From an uncultured Clostridia bacterium (lineage in GTDB: Bacteria; Bacillota; Clostridia; TANB77; CAG-508), in assembly GCA_934149115.1 (NCBI GenBank), contig CAKPDW010000005.1:1-45507 (forward strand): 45,507 nt of DNA, given 5' to 3'. Of this stretch, positions 24,905 through 32,865 are shown one piece after another; position 1 is the first letter of the stretch, and each line of letters starts with the position of its first letter. A program made the translations under genes and the position numbers. A model generated the notes under the pieces. That model did no database searches and had not been told where the DNA came from. It was given only the letters and a program-made list of their open reading frames with translations.

Positions 24905-25579
24905 TTATGGTAATAAGTTTAGTTGATCTGATGGTGCTATTGTGTCTATTTTATAGTAGTTTTCTGGTGTATTTCCTACTATTACTGATTCTGATAAGAG
25001 TATTTTATTTTGGATACTTTGTGATACTGTTTCAAATGGTGATAATATACTTACTGTACAATCTATATTTAGATAAATTCTGTGTAGTGATTGGTTTACT
25101 CCTACTGAATAGAATTCTGTTTCTAATGTACTTGTTATTGTTCCTGATGGTATGACTTTTATTTTTATTTTTGGTCCTATGTTTGATATTAGCCTGCTTC
25201 CTGTTAGTGCTCCTAGTCGTATTTCTATGTTTACGTTTCTGTCTTCTGTGAATCTTTTTTGTATATTATTTACTATGCTTGATTTTATTTGATTTATTAA
25301 CACTACGTTTGATTCTAAGAATGTTACATTTCCTTCTGAATCTTCTTCTATATGTACTAGGTCTTTATATGTATAATTTTGCATTATTTTTTCTGTTTCT
25401 TCATTACTTATTTGTGTTACTATTACTTTTGCTTGATATATGCATTTTTTTGAGAATAGTGGATATACTACTTGGTTTAATAGTGTGGCTATTATTACTA
25501 TCATGGCTATTATCATTATTAATATTAAGTATTTTCTTTTAATTTTCTTTAGTCTTGGTCTTGAATATATCTTTTCCAT
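24905..25579 (-). CDS. yunB: Sporulation protein YunB
   Basis: A 224-residue protein with a basic start MEKIYSRPRLKKIKRKYLI, one transmembrane helix (about 18-38) and an external domain with SNIGPKIKIKVIPSGTITS and LHRIYLNIDCTVSILSPFE, which match the YunB family. In B. subtilis YunB is a sigma-E controlled sporulation protein; its molecular role is not settled. Its ATG overlaps the stop of the sipL-like gene (TAATG), so the two are translationally coupled, which strengthens a role in spore envelope formation. Confidence 0.85.
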   Translation of the reverse strand: MEKIYSRPRLKKIKRKYLILIMIIAMIVIIATLLNQVVYPLFSKKCIYQAKVIVTQISNEETEKIMQNYTYKDLVHIEEDSEGNVTFLESNVVLINQIKSSIVNNIQKRFTEDRNVNIEIRLGALTGSRLISNIGPKIKIKVIPSGTITSTLETEFYSVGVNQSLHRIYLNIDCTVSILSPFETVSQSIQNKILLSESVIVGNTPENYYKIDTIAPSDQLNLLP

Positions 25580-27063
25580 TATATTGCTCTTGGAATATAT
25601 AGTTTGTCGCCTACGTTTATTTTGTCTTCGTTTGCTATTTCATTTAGTGTTGCTATTTCTTTTATTGTGCTTTTAAATCTTTTCGCTATTTTCCATAATG
25701 AATCTCCTGGTTTTACGAAGTAAATTATCATGCTGTATCCTTCATCATTTTCTTCATCATTTATTTTTATTTCGTTTATTATTTCTAATTCGTTTGATTG
25801 TGTATTGTATATATTTATTTCTAATTGTGTGTTTATGCTGGAATCTGGTAGTATTGCTGATGATTGACTTGCTATTCTTACGCTTACTTCTGTTACTTGC
25901 TTTTCTAATTGTATCTGTGTTTTGAATGTTTCTTCTTTCCTATTTATTGATTGGTTTTCAAATGAGCTGTACATATATATTGCTCTAAATTCTATTTCTA
26001 AGTTTTGTTCTTCTTTTTTCATATTTATAATTTGATATTCTGTATTATATATTTGGTTTATTTCTTCTACAATTGTTTTTTGATTTATTGTCGCTGTTTG
26101 AACTGGTGTGTTATTATAGCTTTCTAATTGTATTTTTCTTTTGCTAAATTCTGTTTTATAGTTCAAATCGTATAGATCTGTTAAAATATTTACTTCTTTT
26201 GTTTGATATACGTCTCCTGTTAAATTAAATTCCATTTCAACGTTTATTCCTGGTTTTACTTCATTTTCGCTATTGTTTATATTAATGTTTTTTAAGGTGA
26301 ATTCTGTGCTGATTTGATTTGTTTCTTCTACATTTTCTATGTCTAAAAAGCCCATTATTGGTACTTCTTTTTTGGCTATATATATGTGTCCACTTTCTGT
26401 TTGATATAAACATTTTAGTTCACAATCTCCTTTTATTAGTATTTTATTATAGCTTATTTTATTTTCTATATTTCTTATACTGTGGCTTAGTTGAACTACT
26501 TCTATGCTTTCTTGTAAATTTTCTGTATCTATTTTTTCTTTTAATCCTATTTTTGATTCACCATGTCCTACAAATGTGTCTATTGTCCTTTTTTGTGTTA
26601 GCATTTGCAAATTATGTGTTTTGTTTATTTCATATATAAATTCTGTTTCTTCTTTTTTTGATGCATTTATTTGACATTTTATTTCTGCTTTATAGTGTAT
26701 TTTTCTTTCATTTAATATGCTTATGTTTGTTGTTCTTATTTCTAAATTTTCGTTTGTATAGCTTTCTGTTGTTAATCCTTCTATTTCTAGTATTTCGTTA
26801 AATGATTCTTCTATTTTTAATATTCTGCTTTTTCCTTCTCCTGTCAAATATGCTACTCTCGTTACTACTCCTCCATCTAATTTAATTTTATTTTCCATTT
26901 TTTCTTTTTTATTCATGTATATATTGCTACTTTGATTTTGGATTTTTATTATATCTGGCTTGCTGTCTGGTAGTATTATATCTTTTTCAATTATTATTGT
27001 CTTGTTTTTTTCTCCTATCCTTTTTTTTATATTTATTTTTTCTTTTTGAATTTGTAATTCCAT
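25579..27063 (-). CDS. sipL: SipL-like SPOCS and LysM spore-envelope protein
   Basis: A 494-residue protein with several SPOCS (DUF3794) modules: IILPDSKPDIIKIQNQ near residue 30 and SSAILPDSSINTQLEIN near 400 are typical edges. A C-terminal LysM domain (about 446-492) contains VKPGDSLWKIAKRFKSTIKE and INVGDKLYIP. In Clostridioides difficile, SipL binds the SpoIVA coat base through its LysM domain and is needed for coat attachment. The ATG at 27063 follows AAGGAGGTC. It lies just downstream of veg and is coupled to yunB. Confidence 0.88.
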   Translation of the reverse strand: MELQIQKEKINIKKRIGEKNKTIIIEKDIILPDSKPDIIKIQNQSSNIYMNKKEKMENKIKLDGGVVTRVAYLTGEGKSRILKIEESFNEILEIEGLTTESYTNENLEIRTTNISILNERKIHYKAEIKCQINASKKEETEFIYEINKTHNLQMLTQKRTIDTFVGHGESKIGLKEKIDTENLQESIEVVQLSHSIRNIENKISYNKILIKGDCELKCLYQTESGHIYIAKKEVPIMGFLDIENVEETNQISTEFTLKNININNSENEVKPGINVEMEFNLTGDVYQTKEVNILTDLYDLNYKTEFSKRKIQLESYNNTPVQTATINQKTIVEEINQIYNTEYQIINMKKEEQNLEIEFRAIYMYSSFENQSINRKEETFKTQIQLEKQVTEVSVRIASQSSAILPDSSINTQLEINIYNTQSNELEIINEIKINDEENDEGYSMIIYFVKPGDSLWKIAKRFKSTIKEIATLNEIANEDKINVGDKLYIPRAI

Positions 27064-27106
27064 GTTTGACCTCCTTTTTCTTATTACTAATATATATTTA
27101 AAGGTC

Positions 27107-27134
27107 AAAAAAAAATTCCTTTTTCAAGGAATTT
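27107..27134 (-). terminator. Terminator of veg
   Basis: A 9-bp stem AAATTCCTT with AAGGAATTT, 4-base loop, then a run of nine U on the minus strand, 21 bases after the veg stop. Confidence 0.88.
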
Positions 27135-27155
27135 CTTTTATGGATTATTTAAAAT

Positions 27156-27461
27156 TTATAAAGCGAATTCTTCTCTATTTTTCTTTGATATTATTGCTGG
27201 TGGTTCTAATGCTGTAAATTTTTCTCCATCAAATATCTGTACTTCTACTGATTTTGTAAAAATGTCTGTATAATTATAAGAACTTCTTCTTTCGTTTTCT
27301 TCAAATTTTACTCTAAAGTAAGTTGGATATACTTGTTCAATAATAGCTGCTTTTTCTAATGGTTTACTTCTTTTGCCTGGTGACTCTTTTACTATTATTT
27401 TATGTCCAATTTGCTCCTCCATATTCTTTTTTAGACTGTTAATGTCTGACTTATAAATCAT
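27156..27461 (-). CDS. veg: Veg protein
   Basis: A 101-residue member of the Veg family (DUF1021), small SH3-like-fold proteins. Visible family features are the start DINSLKKNMEEQIGHKIIVK, GKRSKPLEKAAIIEQVYPTY and RRSSYNYTDIFTKSVEVQIF. B. subtilis Veg is highly expressed and linked to biofilm regulation. The yabG-veg adjacency is conserved from Bacillus to Clostridia. It has a consensus promoter and a strong terminator of its own. Confidence 0.9.
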   Translation of the reverse strand: MIYKSDINSLKKNMEEQIGHKIIVKESPGKRSKPLEKAAIIEQVYPTYFRVKFEENERRSSYNYTDIFTKSVEVQIFDGEKFTALEPPAIISKKNREEFAL

Positions 27462-27491
27462 TTAATCACCTACTTCATTTTTGATAGGTTG

Positions 27492-27520
27492 AGTATATCA
27501 CTCTGGTCGATTTTTGTCAA
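27492..27520 (-). promoter_or_regulatory. Strong promoter of veg
   Basis: Perfect TTGACA (27520-27515), 17-base spacer, TATACT (27497-27492) on the minus strand. Confidence 0.8.
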
Positions 27521-27649
27521 AAATGTCACATTTTTTTAATGGTTAATTTTTCCTTATTTTTCAATACTTTCATTGATTTTTTGTTTGCTTTTTTCTTTTA
27601 GTTTACAATTATATTACAAAAATGTTACATCGCGTTTTTTGTCTTTTTG

Positions 27650-28222
27650 TCAAACCTTTTTCTGGCCTTTTGCTTTGGTTCCTCCTATTCCATTATAGTT
27701 ACTTTTTAGGTGTGGTAATAAATCTTTCATTCTTACATATTTATTTGAATCTGTATAAGCAATTTTACTTGCTATTATTAATGGATCTCTATATTCTATC
27801 ATTATTCTGGCAGGTGATGATGCAAAATTTGCACCTTCTAACATGATTGCTTCATAAAAACTTTCACATGCTCCAGCTATTATTATTAATTTTTCTTCTG
27901 ACTTTTCCCACTTTCGTGCGTTTCTTACTGTTTGAACAAAATATTTTGAATTTTTATAATTTTCTAATCTGTACAAATCTTGTCCTTTTTTCAACATTAG
28001 GTCATGCCCTGTTGTTACTAATATATTGGGTTTGTATTTTTCTAATAAATATACTACTTCTCTTGGTTGATTTCTTTCTGAAATATTTTCAACTATTGAT
28101 CTAATATTTAGATTATTATAGTAGTTTTGTGCTCTTTTAGAATATTTTCTGTCTCCGTCTAAATGCAATATTACTGCTTTGGTTGAAGCTGTTTTTCTAT
28201 TTTTTAATACCTCTGTAAACAT
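27650..28222 (-). CDS. yabG: Sporulation-specific protease YabG, short form
   Basis: A 190-residue protein covering the catalytic part of YabG, which trims coat proteins late in spore formation. Matching blocks are VILHLDGDRKYS, LVTTGHDLMLKKG (conserved His), NSKYFVQTVRNARK, IIAGACESFYEAIMLEGANF (conserved Cys) and SNYNGIGGTKAKG. YabG proteins I know are near 290 residues; the N-terminal third is absent and nothing coding for it lies upstream. The ATG at 28222 follows AGGTG at six bases; the GTG at 28231 has no site. A sigma-K type promoter lies immediately upstream. Confidence 0.85.
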   Translation of the reverse strand: MFTEVLKNRKTASTKAVILHLDGDRKYSKRAQNYYNNLNIRSIVENISERNQPREVVYLLEKYKPNILVTTGHDLMLKKGQDLYRLENYKNSKYFVQTVRNARKWEKSEEKLIIIAGACESFYEAIMLEGANFASSPARIMIEYRDPLIIASKIAYTDSNKYVRMKDLLPHLKSNYNGIGGTKAKGQKKV

Positions 28223-28237
28223 ATTTATCACCTATTA

Positions 28238-28264
28238 TAGGTTATGTTTTTTGTGAGATATTGT
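28238..28264 (-). promoter_or_regulatory. Candidate sigma-K promoter of yabG
   Basis: Minus-strand AC (28264-28263), 16-base spacer, CATAACCTA (28246-28238), an exact fit to AC-N16/17-CATAnnnTA. B. subtilis yabG is sigma-K dependent. The predicted start of transcription falls very close to the AGGTG ribosome site, so the leader would be minimal. Confidence 0.5.
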
Positions 28265-28292
28265 GATTTTTATAATAATTATTATTATTGCA

Positions 28293-28326
28293 AAAAAAAG
28301 GCAGTTTGCTTAAACTGCCTTTTTTT
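28293..28326 (-). terminator. Terminator of the 28325 gene
   Basis: A perfect 15-bp stem AAAAAAAGGCAGTTT with AAACTGCCTTTTTTT and a 4-base loop at the stop of the upstream gene, symmetrical enough to act in both directions. Confidence 0.9.
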
Positions 28327-28774
28327 ATTCTTCTTGACTATTAATTTTTATGCTTCCTGCTCCTACTTCTATTGTTAGTATAAATCCATCTGATGTTATT
28401 TCTGTTTCTACTGTTATTAATTCTTTTGATGGACTAGCTAATTGTCTTTTATTTTTGTTATCCATTGTCATTTCAATGTAATTTCCATTATCTTTTAATG
28501 AATCCATATATTTCTTAATTGTTTCTTCTTTATTTGAATCAACAAAATGTAATTTCAATGTGTCTATATTTGTTTTTTCATGTTTGTATGATTTTATCTT
28601 TTTTTCACCTACTACTGCTTTTATTGATTCAATTTTTTCTCCTCCTACTTCGTATTCATCAGCTGTAGTATATTTTTTTATTTTACTTGTTTTTACGCCA
28701 AAATATATACATAATCCAAGTAGTATTATTCCAAGTATTGCAATGATTATTGTTATTATTTTTTTGTTTTTCAT
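28325..28774 (-). CDS. Unknown small membrane-anchored protein
   Basis: A 149-residue protein not recognised. One N-terminal transmembrane helix (about 5-25) is followed by a Lys/Glu-rich domain with alternating hydrophobic residues (LKLHFVDSNKEETIKKYMDS, FILTIEVGAGSIKI), likely alpha/beta and external. The start follows AAAGGAGAAATAG; a promoter (28807-28836) and a terminator isolate it between spoIIID and yabG. Location in the sporulation block is the only hint of function. Confidence 0.65.
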   Translation of the reverse strand: MKNKKIITIIIAILGIILLGLCIYFGVKTSKIKKYTTADEYEVGGEKIESIKAVVGEKKIKSYKHEKTNIDTLKLHFVDSNKEETIKKYMDSLKDNGNYIEMTMDNKNKRQLASPSKELITVETEITSDGFILTIEVGAGSIKINSQEE

Positions 28775-28806
28775 ATCTATTTCTCCTTTGTGCTTTTTAT
28801 ATTTTT

Positions 28807-28836
28807 ATTTTAGCTAATTTTTATATAAAAAGTCAA
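28807..28836 (-). promoter_or_regulatory. Candidate promoter of the 28325 gene
   Basis: TTGACT (28836-28831), 18-base spacer, TAAAAT (28812-28807) on the minus strand. Confidence 0.5.
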
Positions 28837-28847
28837 TAAAATATATG

Positions 28848-29105
28848 TTACATTTTCATTTTTTCATATTTCTTTTTTGTTGCTAATCCTCCTCTTATAT
28901 GTCTTTCTGCTTTGTTTTCATCTAATACTTTTCTTACTTCTATATATAATGGATGATTTATTTTTTCTAGTCTTTGACTTAAATCTTTATGTACTGTGCT
29001 TTTGCTTACTCCATATTTTTTTGCTGTTCCTCTTACGGTATCTTTTGAATCTATAATATAGCGTGCCAATGCTACTACACGCTCCTCAATTGATATTCCT
29101 CTCAT
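28848..29105 (-). CDS. spoIIID: Mother-cell sporulation regulator SpoIIID
   Basis: An 85-residue DNA-binding protein with the family signature EERVVALARYIIDSKDTVR followed by the helix-turn-helix TAKKYGVSKSTVHKDLSQRL and a basic C-terminus. SpoIIID acts in the mother cell after sigma-E to activate or repress many genes, including sigK. The start at 29105 follows GTGGAGGGG; the in-frame start at 29120 lies before that site. A 7-bp palindrome sits immediately upstream (29125-29147). Confidence 0.95.
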   Translation of the reverse strand: MRGISIEERVVALARYIIDSKDTVRGTAKKYGVSKSTVHKDLSQRLEKINHPLYIEVRKVLDENKAERHIRGGLATKKKYEKMKM

Positions 29106-29124
29106 AAAGAACCCCTCCACTTAC

Positions 29125-29147
29125 GAATACTTTGTTTAATAGTATTC
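29125..29147. promoter_or_regulatory. Palindrome upstream of spoIIID
   Basis: GAATACT and AGTATTC form a perfect inverted repeat with a 9-base centre, about 10 bases before the ribosome site. It could be an operator or leader hairpin. I could not define a sigma-E promoter here with confidence. Confidence 0.35.
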
Positions 29148-29212
29148 TGTGAAGGTTTGTATTAGAACAGTTTATTCCTTTTTAAATTTATTTGTTCTCT
29201 ATTTTATATATT

Positions 29213-29243
29213 AAAAACCTCCTACAATACGTAAGAGGCTTTT
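29213..29243 (-). terminator. Terminator of the two-gene membrane cassette
   Basis: AAAA-CCTC pairs with GAGG-TTTT on the minus strand (one bulged base) followed by U-rich DNA, about 17 bases after the stop of the 29261 gene. Confidence 0.55.
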
Positions 29244-29260
29244 GAGGGTAGGTATTTATT

Positions 29261-29527
29261 TTATTTTTTATTTTTTTCTATTGCATAACTGAAATATATA
29301 ATTATGCATAGAACTGTTAATGTTATCATATCATATATAATTGTTGTTTGCTTTAATAAAGCTGCAATGATTTGAACTATTATCAAAGTAAAATACATTG
29401 AAACGAGTCCAAATAATGCACTAGCTGGTGCATCTTTTCTTGCAATACTTCTTCCTGTTATTATTGCAAGAAAGATAATTACGATAATTATTATCCCAAG
29501 GTACAGTGATATCTGCATTTTTGTCAT
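29261..29527 (-). CDS. Small three-helix membrane protein of the cassette
   Basis: An 88-residue protein of unknown function with three predicted membrane helices (about 6-23, 38-58, 64-82) and the polar loop TGRSIARKDAPASA. The AGGAGG site lies in the end of the preceding gene, whose stop is only two bases before this start, so the two are coupled. No homology recognised; the size and topology also fit a holin-like or small transporter subunit, which is speculation. Confidence 0.6.
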   Translation of the reverse strand: MTKMQISLYLGIIIIVIIFLAIITGRSIARKDAPASALFGLVSMYFTLIIVQIIAALLKQTTIIYDMITLTVLCIIIYFSYAIEKNKK

Positions 29528-29529
29528 AT

Positions 29530-29844
29530 TTATTCATCCTCCTGTTTCTTCTTTTCTGACCTCCTGTCATCTAAATATGTTGAAATTGTAATAAATATAC
29601 TTATACATATTAACGCAATTGCAACTGTATTCCGAGAGAAATCCCAATCGTTATTTGGTTTCATGATTGCTGTAATAATCTCTGCCATTCCAATTGAACT
29701 ACAGATTTGTACAATAAATGATAATATCATTTGTGCAATTTCCTTTTTGTTATTTTTTATTTTTCCAGCACAGTCTGCTGTGAGCATTGAGCAACCTACG
29801 TAGCCAAACATAAAAAATACTAAATTAAGATATAAAATAGCCAT
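29530..29844 (-). CDS. Small membrane protein of the cassette, contains a CGG codon
   Basis: A 104-residue protein with three hydrophobic stretches (about 3-22, 38-62, 72-90) and a charged tail ending KKKQEDE. The ATG at 29844 is preferred over 29850 because AGGAGG needs about eight bases. It contains an in-frame CGG followed by AAT (in DFSRNTVA), the same hexamer as at the two frameshift sites, but here the zero frame continues and a +1 shift would soon hit a stop. Function not recognised. Confidence 0.6.
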   Translation of the reverse strand: MAILYLNLVFFMFGYVGCSMLTADCAGKIKNNKKEIAQMILSFIVQICSSIGMAEIITAIMKPNNDWDFSRNTVAIALICISIFITISTYLDDRRSEKKKQEDE

Positions 29845-29962
29845 ACTCATTTCCTCCTGATTGAAAATTAAATAATGTTGTTAACTGGTTATATCTCCTA
29901 CCCTCATGCTAATATATTAGCTGCATATTAAGTATACGCTCTTTTCATATTTATGTCAACTT

Positions 29963-30970
29963 TCATTTGTTGTTTACTACTAATATCTCTTTATTGATAC
30001 TAGAAATTAATTCTTCCGCATTTTCAATGTTTTTTGTAAATATCCCTATCATATATTTTTTCTTTGCAAAGCATATTCCAAAATCATGTATGTTTCCTTC
30101 ATAGCTTCCATATTTATGTGCTATTTCACAATTTTTTACGTCCTTTTTTAGATAACCTCCATTTGATGATTTTTTCATTAATGCTATTAGTGATTTATAT
30201 TGTTCTTGGTTTTGATATATTTTTTTTAGTACATCTAATGCATATTCTGCTGATATTATATTTTCTTCATTAAACTCTTTTGGTAATTGAATTTTTGTAT
30301 ATTGTTTTATTAGCATTCTATATGCATTTTCTCCTCCTAATTCTGTTTTCAATATGTTTGTTGCAGTATTATCTGAATTTACTATCATATTTTCTAATAA
30401 AGTTGATAATGCAATATATGTTCCTATTTTATATGGGTTTTCTATATTTCCATTTTCATCTTCATATTGTTCTTCTTTTTTAAATTGCATTTTTGTTTTC
30501 AATGTTAAATCTCCATTGTTTATCTTGTCATAATATAACATTGCTAGTGGTACTTTTATTGTACTTGCTGCTGTAAAATACTGTTTTTCATTATAAAAAT
30601 AATATTTTTCTGTATTAGGATTATAATATACAAAAGCAAAATTTTCTTCATTTAAGTTCTTATCTTTTATATATTTCTCTACTATTGCTTTTATTTCTGA
30701 ATCTTGATTATTTGTTGTTTCTTCTACTTTTGGTTGTATTGTTTCTTGTTTGGCTATAACTTCTTTTGTTTCTCCACTTTCTATAATATTTCTATTTTCT
30801 TGGAATTTAAAATTTTGATTTTTTACTAAGGCTATTTTCCCTTTTACTGCTTTATTATTGGCACAGAAAACTATACCTATAATAATTATTACAGATATGA
30901 TTTTTATTATTTGCTTTTTTTTCTTAACTTTTTTTAGTTTTTCTAGTTTTCTGTTTTTTCTTCTACTCAA
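29963..30970 (-). CDS. Membrane-anchored beta-lactamase-fold serine hydrolase
   Basis: A 335-residue protein of the class A beta-lactamase/serine hydrolase superfamily. A very basic cytoplasmic start and one transmembrane helix (about 20-38) precede a Gln/Glu/Thr linker. The catalytic domain has AASTIKVPLAM (SxxK), MIVNSDNTATNIL (SDN) and AHKYGSYEG in the place of the KTG box. The active-site nucleophile and Lys are present, but the third box is altered, so penicillinase activity is not implied; a D,D-peptidase-like or non-hydrolytic role is possible. The start is taken as TTG at 30970, six bases after GGAG; the TTG at 30982 would overlap that site. Confidence 0.75.
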   Translation of the reverse strand: MSRRKNRKLEKLKKVKKKKQIIKIISVIIIIGIVFCANNKAVKGKIALVKNQNFKFQENRNIIESGETKEVIAKQETIQPKVEETTNNQDSEIKAIVEKYIKDKNLNEENFAFVYYNPNTEKYYFYNEKQYFTAASTIKVPLAMLYYDKINNGDLTLKTKMQFKKEEQYEDENGNIENPYKIGTYIALSTLLENMIVNSDNTATNILKTELGGENAYRMLIKQYTKIQLPKEFNEENIISAEYALDVLKKIYQNQEQYKSLIALMKKSSNGGYLKKDVKNCEIAHKYGSYEGNIHDFGICFAKKKYMIGIFTKNIENAEELISSINKEILVVNNK

Positions 30971-30988
30971 TTTTTTCTCCAATATTTA

Positions 30989-31628
30989 TTATTTTATTTC
31001 TATTCCTAGTAATTTTGAAAATTCTATTGCTTGAAAATTGTTTACAATTAGTCCTTTTATATCATCCTGAGTTGTTATTATCCCATTTATTTCACATGTT
31101 GATATATCTATTCCGTTTTAATTTTGTGTTAAAAAATTGTGTTTGTACTAATCTTGTATTTTCAAAATATGTATTTTTTAGTTTACATTCTGAAAAATAA
31201 CTATTGCTTAAATCTGATTTATCAAATATAACTTCTTCTAAACTTGCATTTGAAAAATTTGCATATCTTAAAGTTGTTTCATTGCATGATAAGTGATACA
31301 CTCTTGAATCAGAAAAATCGCATCCTACAAATTTACTATTTTTTATTTCTACTCTTATAAAGCTTCCTTCTCTAAATAAACAATTTGAAAAATCACAATT
31401 ATCAAATATTACATCATGGAATACTGCTTTTTCAAATGTTCCTTCAATTTTGCAGTCTTTAAATATACATTTTTCAAATTCTACATCTTCTGAATTAAAA
31501 TCAATTTCTTCTAATTTGTATATTCTTTTGTTTTCTATTGTAATTCCTTCTTGTATATATAATTCTATTGCATTATTTATATTTTCTTCATCTATTAATT
31601 CTCCAATTATTGGTTTATATATATTCAT
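30989..31628 (-). CDS. Pentapeptide-repeat protein, +1 frameshift at an in-frame CGG codon
   Basis: A right-handed beta-helix protein built from A(D/N)LxX-type repeats, for example FDNCDFSNCLFREGSF, YANFSNASLEEVIFDKSDLS and YFENTRLVQTQFF. The zero frame from ATG 31628 (AAAAGGTGAT site) ends prematurely after LKRNRYINM. Skipping the C of CGG at 31115-31113 lets the protein continue as GIDISTCEINGIITTQ and end FQAIEFSKLLGIEIK at 30989, the normal C-terminus of this family. The full product would be about 212 residues. The function of such proteins is varied and is not deducible here. The downstream hydrolase starts 18 bases later. Confidence 0.85.
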
Positions 31629-31744
31629 AAATATCACCTTTTCCCTATTTTTTATTATATAATATTTTTTGCTTTTAGTCTTGTTTTTCCTTGAATTTTT
31701 TTATTTTTATTTGTATTATTTTATATATTTGGAGGTAATAATTT

Positions 31745-32803
31745 ATGAGATTTAAAAAAGTTTTTATATTTATTATTTTGTTTGTAATTATTTTTTCTTC
31801 TATTTCATTTGCATCTGTTACGTCTGTTACAAGTGAAATTGATGTTTCACAGATTGCTAATAATTTTAATACTAGTAAGTTCATTCCTACTTTAGCAAAT
31901 CTTGGATTATCTATTCATGCTGTTCAAAACGGTAATTCAATTGTTTTGAGCTGTAATAATTCTGATTCTATTACTTATTCTTATGATGATTCAACTGGAA
32001 TTCTTTCAACTTCGTATCCAGATTATTCTAGCTCAAATTATGAATTTTTAAATGCTATTTTTATTGATACTATTTCTAAAATGCAAGGTAATATTGAGGG
32101 TGACATGATTCTTTTTGCTCTTACTGATGCATTTTGCTATGGAACTTTGTCTGATTCTGGTATCACTAAAGAGTACGCTTATTCAGAAAACGATAATTCT
32201 ACTATAATGGTTAATTTTAAGATAAATCCATTTGTTAAATTTGCTACTCCTGTTATAAATTCAGGTATTTCTGAATCAACTTTTAGATTATTTGCTGATT
32301 CATTTTATTCTGACGATTCTTGCTTAGTAAAAGATGAAGGATTAATTTTTTATAAAGTTGTTAATTCTGATGGATTGTTAGAATTATATATTGGCCAACC
32401 TAAGGAACTTTCTTCTCATTCTTATGATTCTGTTTTAACTGCTCTTTCTATTTTGTTTGAAAAATATGATAATGGTGATAAGATTAATTCATATTTTAAA
32501 CAGAACTATAGCGGATTTGATTCTGGGAATGCTGATTTTGATGGAGTTTCTATTTTAACTAATATTGATGGTTTACCTATCTCTACTGCTGATACTATTC
32601 TTGTTGGAAATGACATGAAGTATGCTAAAATTTCAATTAATCGTGATATTGTTAAAGAAAAATTACCAAATGTTCAAGTATCTGTTCCTTCATCTAATGA
32701 TAGTGTTCATTTGAAAAAGAATACTGCTTTAATTTTTATTGTAATAATAGTAATTTTATGTATTGTTGGTTATATATTGTTTAAAAAATATCATGAAGAA
32801 TAA
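31745..32803 (+). CDS. Unknown secreted protein with C-terminal membrane anchor
   Basis: A 352-residue protein with a signal peptide (KKVFIFIILFVIIFSSISFA), a Ser/Asp/Asn-rich external domain of about 290 residues and a C-terminal transmembrane helix (about 327-346) followed by KKYHEE. The start follows TTTGGAGG. It is alone on the plus strand between minus-strand genes and ends before a bidirectional terminator. No motif I can name; the type I topology suggests a cell-surface or developmental role. Confidence 0.65.
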   Translation: MRFKKVFIFIILFVIIFSSISFASVTSVTSEIDVSQIANNFNTSKFIPTLANLGLSIHAVQNGNSIVLSCNNSDSITYSYDDSTGILSTSYPDYSSSNYEFLNAIFIDTISKMQGNIEGDMILFALTDAFCYGTLSDSGITKEYAYSENDNSTIMVNFKINPFVKFATPVINSGISESTFRLFADSFYSDDSCLVKDEGLIFYKVVNSDGLLELYIGQPKELSSHSYDSVLTALSILFEKYDNGDKINSYFKQNYSGFDSGNADFDGVSILTNIDGLPISTADTILVGNDMKYAKISINRDIVKEKLPNVQVSVPSSNDSVHLKKNTALIFIVIIVILCIVGYILFKKYHEE

Positions 32804-32828
32804 AGCAAATATTAATAACATTGTTAAA

Positions 32829-32858
32829 AAAGATGGCTATTTTTTTATAGCCATCTCT
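32829..32858. terminator. Bidirectional terminator
   Basis: A perfect 10-bp stem AGATGGCTAT with ATAGCCATCT, flanked by A and T runs, between convergent genes ending at 32803 and 32866. Confidence 0.9.
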
Positions 32859-32865
32859 TTTGTTA

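Larger units (their letters stand above)
29243..29906. repeat. 10-bp inverted repeats flanking a two-gene membrane cassette
   Basis: TGAGGGTAGG at 29243-29252 and its exact reverse complement CCTACCCTCA at 29897-29906 bracket the genes at 29261-29527 and 29530-29844. The repeats are GC-richer than their surroundings. No transposase lies between them. Confidence 0.5.

Noticed and set aside
29530..29844. Third CGG-AAT site as a +1 frameshift
   Set aside because: The zero frame continues through a plausible transmembrane segment to a natural end; the +1 frame reaches a stop after about eight codons.
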